Assembly (NCBI GenBank): GCA_964393335.1 | Contig: CAYMTN010000082.1 | Span: forward strand, 1-20,501 | Source of the DNA: CAYMTN01 sp964393335 | GTDB taxonomy: Bacteria; Chloroflexota; Anaerolineae; Aggregatilineales; Aggregatilineaceae | DNA: 20,501 nucleotides | Direction of reading: 5' to 3' | In this document: piece after piece, positions 15,245-20,501 of the stretch | Layout: each line of letters starts with the position of its first letter | How positions within the stretch are numbered: the first letter of the stretch is position 1 | Made by a program: the position numbers and the translations under genes | The notes under the pieces: generated by a model | Database searches by the model: none | Told to the model about the DNA's origin: nothing | The model's input: only the letters and a program-made list of their open reading frames with translations

Positions 15245-15274
15245 TTCGCCTGAGTACACCGGATCGACTATACT
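15245..15274 (+). promoter_or_regulatory. Promoter for the KimA-like gene
   Basis: TATACT at 15269-15274 is a good -10. The best -35 is weak (TTCGCC at 15245-15250, 18-base spacing). The leader would be about 60 nt. I looked for a c-di-AMP (ydaO) riboswitch here, since kimA genes in Bacillus carry one, and saw none. Confidence 0.45.
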
Positions 15275-15341
15275 CTGTCATACGAAAGACTAGCATGCTG
15301 CAAGCTCAGCATAAGGAAAACCATTCAGGTCACGGATTTTT

Positions 15342-17295
15342 ATGGCCACTCAAAAACCTACCAACAAACCCGGATTCTCGCTGCCGAAACTGCTCATCGG
15401 CAGGCCGCTGGAGACTCAAGCGCTGCCGCACCAGCGCGTCTCGCGGCCCGTCGGGCTGGCAGTGTTTGCATCCGATGCGCTGTCCTCGACGGCTTACGCC
15501 ACTGAGGAAATTCTCGTCATCCTGGCGCTGGCCGGAACCGGCGCGGCCACCCTCGGCTATTCGATCCCGATTGCGCTTGCCATCGCCATTCTGCTCGCCA
15601 TCGTGACGATCTCGTACCGCCAGACGATCTATGCTTACCCGAACGGCGGCGGCGCGTATATCGTCGCTCGTGACAACCTGGGCGAGCTGCCCGCGCAGAT
15701 CGCCGGGGCCGCCCTGCTGACCGATTACATTCTCACCGTCGCGGTCAGCATCTCGTCCGGCGTGGCGCAGATCACGTCCGGGTTTCCCGCCCTGCTGCGC
15801 TACAGGGTAGAGATCGCCATCGGCGTGATCGTGTTGATGACGGTTGTCAACCTGCGCGGCGTCAAAGAGAGCGGGCGTATCTTCGCCGTGCCCACCTACT
15901 TTTNNNNNNNNNNACCGATCGCCTTCCACGGTGAGCAGCTTCTTGGTCAAGCCGCCCAGCACGATGGTCTTCTTGTCCGGCACCGTCACCAACGTCGAGG
16001 TCATGCACGAAACGACGCAGTCGCTCACGCTGTTTCTGATCCTGCGCGCGTTTTCGAGCGGCTGTACGGCGCTGACCGGCATCGAAGCAATCTCGAACGG
16101 CGTGACGGCCTTCAGGGAGCCGCGCAGCCATAATGCGGCCACCACCCTGGTCGCCATGAGCACGATGCTGATCGCCCTGTTTTTGGGCATCACGTTCGTC
16201 GCGCACCAGATCGCCGCAGTGCCCAGCGACACCGAAACCGTGATCTCGCAGTTAGGCCGCACCGTTTACGGCAAAGACAGCATTCTTTACGTGATGGTGC
16301 TGGCCGGTACAGCCCTGATCCTGCTGATGGCGGCCAACACCAGTTACGCCGACTTCCCGCGCCTGGCCGCACTGGCCGCCGGGGATGGCTTCCTGCCGCG
16401 CCAACTGACCTTTCGCGGCAGCCGCCTGGTATTTTCGTGGGGCATCATGGGCTTGTCGGGGCTGGCGTCCGTGCTCGTCGTCGCGGGCAACGCCAACACC
16501 AACTTCCTGATCCCGCTGTACGCGATCGGCGTCTTCTTGAGCTTCACGATCTCGCAGGTGGGCATGGTCCGCCACCAGCGCAAAATCGGCAGGCTGAAGC
16601 CCGGCCAAGTCGTGCAGGGCCGCGAAGCTCCGATGGAGTATGATGCGAACTGGCGCATGAAAATGGCGATCAGCGCGTTCGGTGCCGTCTGTACCGGCAT
16701 CGTCATGGTGATCTTTGCCGTGACCAAGTTCACCAGCGGCGCGTGGTTCGTCGTGTTGTTGATCCCGACCCTGGTGTTGATCTTCTTCCGCATCCACAAA
16801 CACTACGAAGACGTCGCCCACGCGCTCAGCCTGGAAGGCGTGCCGGTTGATGTCAGCCCGCGCCTAATCCAGACCGTGATCCTGGTCGATGACGTGCACG
16901 CTGAAACGGTGCGCATGGTGAACTTTGCCAAGTCGCTCGGCCATCCCTGGCACGCGATCCACGTCGCCACGAACCCGGACAAGATCGAAGCCGTGAAGGC
17001 GAAATGGCAGCAGCGCATCGGCGAGGGCGAACTGGTGATCGTGCCGTCGCCGTACCGGCTGCTGGCTGACCCCGTGCGCCAGTACGTGTTGCAGCTTCAA
17101 GACGCCTCGCCGGGCAGTTTCGTGCACATCATCATGGGCCATTTGGCGATGGACTCCTTCTGGGAACAGGCGCTCCACCAGAACACCGCCGTCGTCTTTA
17201 ACCTGGCGCTCAGTCACCTGGAAAACGTCGTCATGACCAGCGTCCCGTACCAGATTCGCCGCGAACCGGTGGAATCCGCAGAGGTTACCGATTGA
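15342..17295 (+). CDS. kimA: KimA-like potassium importer, interrupted by the assembly gap
   Basis: This is a predicted inner-membrane K+ uptake protein of the KUP/APC type. The first 187 residues match what I recall of B. subtilis KimA almost block for block: LLIGRPLETQ at 17, FASDALSSTAYATEEILVIL at 42-61, ISYRQTIYAYPNGGGAYIV at 90, LLTDYILTVAVSISSG at 125, and NLRGVKESG at 170. After the gap the match resumes at TLFLILRAFSSGCTALTGIE and continues to a USP-like cytoplasmic C-terminal domain. The two parts are in different frames across the ten Ns, which reflects the unknown gap length rather than a proven frameshift. The codons just after the gap (to about 16004) do not look like KimA. No clear Shine-Dalgarno precedes 15342. 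K+ as the substrate rests on family resemblance. Confidence 0.82.
15904..15913. other. Assembly gap (ten Ns)
   Basis: Exactly ten undetermined bases interrupt the KimA-like gene. Ten is a typical scaffolding placeholder, so the true distance is unknown. Confidence 0.99.
15914..16004 (-). other. Probable misassembled fragment, secretin-like on the minus strand
   Basis: Read on the minus strand, these bases encode TLVTVPDKKTIVLGGLTKK followed by LLTVEGDR. This has the form of the secretin-family motif (V-x-V-x-D-x-x-T-[IV]-V-[LI]-G-G-L) found in outer-membrane GspD/PilQ-type proteins. On the plus strand the same bases give a Ser/Pro/Val-rich stretch that does not fit a KimA membrane segment. 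The fragment touches the N gap and stops near 16004, where KimA-like sequence resumes, so a chimeric contig end is the likeliest reading. Confidence 0.45.
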
Positions 17296-17347
17296 CGGGC
17301 AGGGGGAATCTCATCAAATGCTCATCGTGACCCGCCTGGGTTCATGC

Positions 17348-17353
17348 TAGACT
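17348..17353 (+). promoter_or_regulatory. Possible -10 element for a leaderless lipoprotein transcript
   Basis: TAGACT ends 6 bases before the ATG at 17360, which would put the transcription start at or next to the start codon. No ribosome binding site precedes that ATG, which agrees with leaderless expression. The -35 (TCGTGA at 17325-17330) is weak. An alternative is cotranscription with the KimA-like gene 64 bases upstream, since no terminator lies between. Confidence 0.3.
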
Positions 17354-17359
17354 GTGACC

Positions 17360-18955
17360 ATGACTACAGACCGCTTACGACTCGCGCTGTTGATCCTGGT
17401 AATCGTGCTGCTGGCTGCCTGCAACCCGACGCAAGAGCCGGTGCCGGTCTACGTCACGCCGACGCCGCAAACCGCCCTGACCGGCGGCGCGATCGAGCCA
17501 CTGGCGGACACCGCCGCGCCTTCGCCGCTGCCCAGCGCGCTGCCCCCGACTGATCAGCCGCCCACCGGGACTCCGCCCGGTGCGCAATCGGCGGCAGTGA
17601 GCAGCGCACCTGAATCCGTCGTGGCTGCCGCGCCGTCGGCCACCTTGCCGCCGGGCGTCACATTTGGCCCGGTAGTCGGCCCCAATTCGACGCCTGTCCC
17701 TGCCGACACGCAGGCCCGGCCCACGCCGGCCCCAGGCGTCACGTATGGCCCGATAGTCGGCCCCAACCATACGCTCATCCCGACCGAAGTACGCCTGCCG
17801 CCAACCGCGCTGCCGACGGCTGTCCCGACCGCCGGGCCGAGTCCCACGCCCGGCCCCGGCCTGCAAACCCGCCTGATGGGCATCCAGATTCACCCGCACG
17901 TGGACAATCGTGAATTTGGCACCATGCTCTACTACGCCAAAGACCTGGGCATGTCGTGGGTGAAATTCCAGTTCAACTGGTCGCTGCTGGAAAGCGCGCC
18001 CGGCCAATATACGGAGTTGTTCTACATGCTGCGACTGTATGTCCAGCAGGCGCACTCGCAAGGCTTCCAGGTGATGGTCAGTGTCGCCAAAGCGCCGGGC
18101 TGGGCGCGCACGCCGGACGCCGACGGCACCATGCGCGAAGACGGCCCGCCGGACGATCCGCAGGTCCTCGCCCGCTTCTTGAATGGGATGTTAAACACAA
18201 TCGGCACGGATGCAACGGGCGCGCCATATATCAGCGCCGTCGAAGTCTGGAACGAGCCGAATTTGCAGCGGGAATGGCACGGGCACCCGATCACGGGCGC
18301 GGAATACATGCGTTATTTCCGCCCGGCCTACGACGCCGTCCGCGCTTATTCGCCGAAGATCACGATCATCACGGCGGGTCCCGCGCCAACCGGCGATTCG
18401 GCTGGCTCCACCAACGATCGCAACTGGCTGCAGCAGGTGTACGACGCCGGTCTGGCGGCGTATGGCGCGGATATCGCCGTCGGCACTCACCCGTACGGCT
18501 GGGCGAACCCGCCGGATGCGCGCTGCTGCGCCAATCCGTCGCGCGGCTGGGATGACCAACCACAGTTCTTTTTCCTCGACACCATCGAAGACTACCGGCG
18601 TATCATGGTCGCCAACGGGCACGGCGGCGCGCAGTTGTGGGCCACCGAGTTTGGCTGGGCCACGTTCGACGGGCTGCGCGCGAACAAGGGCCAGGGTTCC
18701 CAACCCCCTAACCCGCCCGACGCGCCCTATTTCGGCTACATCAACCAGTGGCAGCAAGCCGACTACACGCTGCGCGCGTTCCAGCTTGGGCAGGAACGCC
18801 CGTACATGGGACCGATGGTCCTGTGGAATCTGAACTTCGCCACGATTCCCGGCGCGGTGGACCAATCCAACCCGCAGACCGGGTACGGCCTGCTCGACAG
18901 CGCCGAACAACCGCGCCCCGTTTACCAGATGCTCAAGCAAGCACCCAGGAACTGA
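17360..18955 (+). CDS. Lipoprotein glycoside hydrolase, clan GH-A (GH39/GH5-like)
   Basis: This is a predicted surface-anchored sugar hydrolase of 531 residues. A lipoprotein signal ends in LLAAC with lipidated Cys21. Residues about 22-168 form a Pro/Thr/Ala-rich, probably disordered linker that contains a duplicated PGVT(F/Y)GP(V/I)VGPN unit. The TIM-barrel catalytic domain runs from about 170 to the end. E299 in VEVWNEPNL is the expected acid/base and E430 in LWATEFGWAT the expected nucleophile, both placed as in clan GH-A retaining enzymes. The substrate cannot be told; plant or microbial beta-linked polysaccharides are typical. The start is ATG 17360; an in-frame GTG at 17354 would add two residues. 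No Shine-Dalgarno is visible. It converges with rpoC. Confidence 0.8.
   Translation: MTTDRLRLALLILVIVLLAACNPTQEPVPVYVTPTPQTALTGGAIEPLADTAAPSPLPSALPPTDQPPTGTPPGAQSAAVSSAPESVVAAAPSATLPPGVTFGPVVGPNSTPVPADTQARPTPAPGVTYGPIVGPNHTLIPTEVRLPPTALPTAVPTAGPSPTPGPGLQTRLMGIQIHPHVDNREFGTMLYYAKDLGMSWVKFQFNWSLLESAPGQYTELFYMLRLYVQQAHSQGFQVMVSVAKAPGWARTPDADGTMREDGPPDDPQVLARFLNGMLNTIGTDATGAPYISAVEVWNEPNLQREWHGHPITGAEYMRYFRPAYDAVRAYSPKITIITAGPAPTGDSAGSTNDRNWLQQVYDAGLAAYGADIAVGTHPYGWANPPDARCCANPSRGWDDQPQFFFLDTIEDYRRIMVANGHGGAQLWATEFGWATFDGLRANKGQGSQPPNPPDAPYFGYINQWQQADYTLRAFQLGQERPYMGPMVLWNLNFATIPGAVDQSNPQTGYGLLDSAEQPRPVYQMLKQAPRN
17651..17767 (+). repeat. Duplicated unit in the lipoprotein linker
   Basis: A 36-base unit at 17651-17686 recurs at 17732-17767 with about five differences. 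Each copy encodes PGVT(F/Y)GP(V/I)VGPN, an ordered-looking island in an otherwise Pro/Ala/Thr-rich linker. The similarity at DNA level points to an internal duplication. Confidence 0.75.
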
Positions 18956-18964
18956 CGCGGAATC

Positions 18965-19000
18965 AAAAACGGGCGAACGCCATTCAACATCCGCCCGTTT
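18965..19000 (-). terminator. Intrinsic terminator of rpoC, shared with the convergent gene
   Basis: AACGGGCG (18968-18975) and CGCCCGTT (18992-18999) form an 8-bp stem. On the minus strand the stem is followed by TTTTTG (A-run 18965-18969), good for rpoC. On the plus strand only TTTCG follows, so it is a weaker stop for the lipoprotein gene. Confidence 0.75.
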
Positions 19001-19019
19001 CGTATCCGGCTAGCGAGAG

Positions 19020-20501
19020 TTAGTGGACGAAATCCTCATCGTCGTCGTCTTCGTCTTCGGCCACCAGTTCGAGCGACACGTCCTCGTCGTCATCTTCTTC
19101 CAGCAGCTCCTCCTCGTCGTCGAGTTCGTCGTCGAGATCGACCTCTAGCTCGTCCTCGATTTCGTCGTCAATGTCAGCGTCGATGTCTTCCTCGATGTCG
19201 TCGCCGAGCAGGTCCGCCGCGTCTTCGTCCTCGTCGATATCTTCTTCGTCTTCGTCGACATCCAGCGCGGCTTCAGGTTTGCCCAACTCGGTCACGACTT
19301 CGTCGTCGTCGTAATCCAGTTCATCCTCGTCGTCTTCGTCGTCTTCATCGACATCTTCGTCGTCCGCACGCAGCACCTGGGCGGCCAACTCGTCGTTGTT
19401 GACGGCGATCTCCCGATCCTGGTACGTGTGGAAACCCGTACCCGCCGGGATCAGTTTGCCGATGATCACGTTTTCCTTCAGGCCGAACAGGCGATCCACT
19501 TTGCCTTCAATCGCCGCCCCGGCCAGCACTTTGATCGTGTGCTGGAAGCTCGACGCCGACAGGAAACTGTCCGTCGTCAGCGCGGCTTTGGTGACGCCCA
19601 ACAGCACCGGGATCGCGGCAGTCGGTTCTTTGCCCTGGGCGATCAGGCGTTCGTTCATCTCCAACAGCACCAGCTTGTCGATCAGCTCACCGGGCAGCAG
19701 ATCGCTGTCCCCGCTGCGCGTGATTTGAACCTTGCTCATCATCTTGCGGATCACGACTTCAAAGTGTTTGTCCGCGATGTTCACGCCCTGGTTGCGGTAT
19801 ACCTTCTGCACTTCCGTCAGCAGGTAGTGTTGGGCCGCGTCCTGCCCCAAAATGCGCAAGATGCGGTGCGGATTCTTGGAGCCTTCGGTCAACTGCTGGC
19901 CCGCCGTGACCTCCATCCCATCGAATACGTCTTCGAACAGGCGCGCATTCTGCGGGATGTCGTAGTCGCGCACGTCTTCGATCTCGGCCCGGATGTGAAC
20001 CTGGTGGCCTTCGACGAACACATCCCCGGTCACCCCGGCGACCAGTTCGCCGTCGCCATCGACCTCGACGGCAATCACGTGACCTTCTTTGACCGTGTCG
20101 CCGTCTTCGACCAGCAGGTCCCATCCGAAGGGGATTTCGTGGTGTTCGGCGCGGACTTCGCTGTTGATCACGCGCGCGATACGCACGCCCTCTTTACGCA
20201 GCAGGCGCAGCGTGCCGCCGATGTCCACGACGACCGCTTCACCTTTCGGCTTCTTACGCGCCTCGAACAACTCCTCGACGCGCGGCAGACCGCTGGTGAT
20301 GTCACCGCCACCGCCGGCCACACCGCCGGTATGGAAGGTGCGCAGCGTCAACTGGGTACCCGGCTCGCCAATCGACTGCGCCGCAACGATGCCGACCGCC
20401 GAACCGATCTCGACCAGCTCGCCGCGCCCCAGGTCACGCCCGTAACACAGCGCGCATACGCCGTGTACCAGCGAGCACGTCATCGGGCTGCGCACGTACA
20501 C
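19020..20501 (-). CDS. rpoC: RNA polymerase beta' subunit, C-terminal part (partial) with an acidic tail
   Basis: The window edge cuts this gene; 493 C-terminal residues are present (numbered from the edge). Three cysteines of the second zinc site are C9, C16 and C19. The trigger loop follows (SIGEPGTQLTLRTFHTGG at 43-60, with R54 and H57 as the catalytic pair). No large insertion interrupts the trigger loop. The conserved core ends near KLIPAGTGFHTYQDREI (349-365). Beyond it, residues 379-493 form a tail in which I count 74 Asp/Glu and only one Lys and one His, which is not part of the usual beta' subunit. No frameshift is needed to read it, and the reading frame closes with TAA at 19020-19022. 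rpoB would be expected upstream, outside the window. Confidence 0.95.
   Translation of the reverse strand: MYVRSPMTCSLVHGVCALCYGRDLGRGELVEIGSAVGIVAAQSIGEPGTQLTLRTFHTGGVAGGGGDITSGLPRVEELFEARKKPKGEAVVVDIGGTLRLLRKEGVRIARVINSEVRAEHHEIPFGWDLLVEDGDTVKEGHVIAVEVDGDGELVAGVTGDVFVEGHQVHIRAEIEDVRDYDIPQNARLFEDVFDGMEVTAGQQLTEGSKNPHRILRILGQDAAQHYLLTEVQKVYRNQGVNIADKHFEVVIRKMMSKVQITRSGDSDLLPGELIDKLVLLEMNERLIAQGKEPTAAIPVLLGVTKAALTTDSFLSASSFQHTIKVLAGAAIEGKVDRLFGLKENVIIGKLIPAGTGFHTYQDREIAVNNDELAAQVLRADDEDVDEDDEDDEDELDYDDDEVVTELGKPEAALDVDEDEEDIDEDEDAADLLGDDIEEDIDADIDDEIEDELEVDLDDELDDEEELLEEDDDEDVSLELVAEDEDDDDEDFVH
19023..19367 (-). repeat. GA(C/A/T)-rich low-complexity DNA encoding the RpoC acidic tail
   Basis: The 345 bases are dominated by Asp and Glu codons in irregular triplet runs (TCG/TCT/TCC on the plus strand). 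Such tracts expand and contract by replication slippage, so length differences between strains and local assembly errors are both plausible. The frame stays open throughout. Confidence 0.7.

Noticed and set aside
15142..15341. Possible c-di-AMP (ydaO) riboswitch before the KimA-like gene
   Set aside because: The conserved blocks of that RNA are absent. Only a terminator hairpin and a promoter are visible.
15342..17295. A true frameshift or pseudogene in kimA
   Set aside because: The frame change falls exactly at ten Ns of unknown real length, with doubtful sequence beside it, so no mutation can be claimed.
19023..19367. Acidic RpoC tail as a frameshift artefact
   Set aside because: The frame is continuous from the conserved core to a TAA followed by a good terminator, and the composition is uniformly acidic rather than random.
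1..20501. CRISPR arrays, tRNA or rRNA genes, insertion sequences
   Set aside because: No regularly spaced repeats, no tRNA-like cloverleaf or rRNA blocks, and no transposase-like protein were seen.

Overview
The window is GC-rich bacterial DNA with short intergenic gaps. It carries ten genes, eight with recognisable products, on both strands. A gap of exactly ten Ns at 15904-15913 shows it is a draft or metagenome scaffold. The gene mix suggests a member of the Chloroflexota, probably Anaerolineae-like: a regulator of the SARP/BTAD type with a decayed ATPase half, secreted sugar hydrolases, a lipoprotein with a long Pro-rich linker, a KimA-type potassium importer, and an intergenic repeat opening GTAGGGGCG. 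This is inference; no rRNA or other lineage marker is present.

Layout: (1) 1-2453, a sigma70-type promoter and a long Rel (p)ppGpp synthetase/hydrolase. (2) 2569-4007, a BTAD regulator with its own promoter and an intrinsic terminator. (3) 4028-7577, a secreted GH13 glucosidase/amylase fused to an N-terminal domain of unknown role, closely followed by a CorA-type Mg2+ channel. (4) 7648-9066, a Vps62/DUF946-like protein of unknown role. (5) Minus strand 12288-9071: gyrA with two perfect inverted repeats flanking its promoter, then the fluoride channel gene fluC/crcB. A clear fluoride riboswitch controls fluC, and its leader holds two successive intrinsic terminators. (6) 12374-12489, intergenic repeats. 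(7) 12644-17295, an amino-acid-permease-like transporter carrying two universal-stress-protein domains, then a KimA-like K+ transporter broken by the N gap. (8) 17360-18955, a lipoprotein glycosidase. (9) 19020-20501, minus strand, the 3' end of rpoC, which encodes a 115-residue extremely acidic tail.

Together these are mostly housekeeping and envelope functions: stringent response, DNA topology, transcription, ion homeostasis (Mg2+, K+, F-) and polysaccharide use. They are largely single-gene transcription units with visible promoters and terminators. I see no mobile element, CRISPR array, tRNA or defence island.

The best leads are the two-terminator fluoride riboswitch, where a second antiterminator helix can be drawn; the acidic RpoC tail; the Rel enzyme that combines an intact hydrolase HD site with a RelA-type EFDD motif; and about 90 bases next to the N gap that read on the opposite strand like a secretin fragment and do not fit the KimA gene, so probably reflect an assembly chimera.
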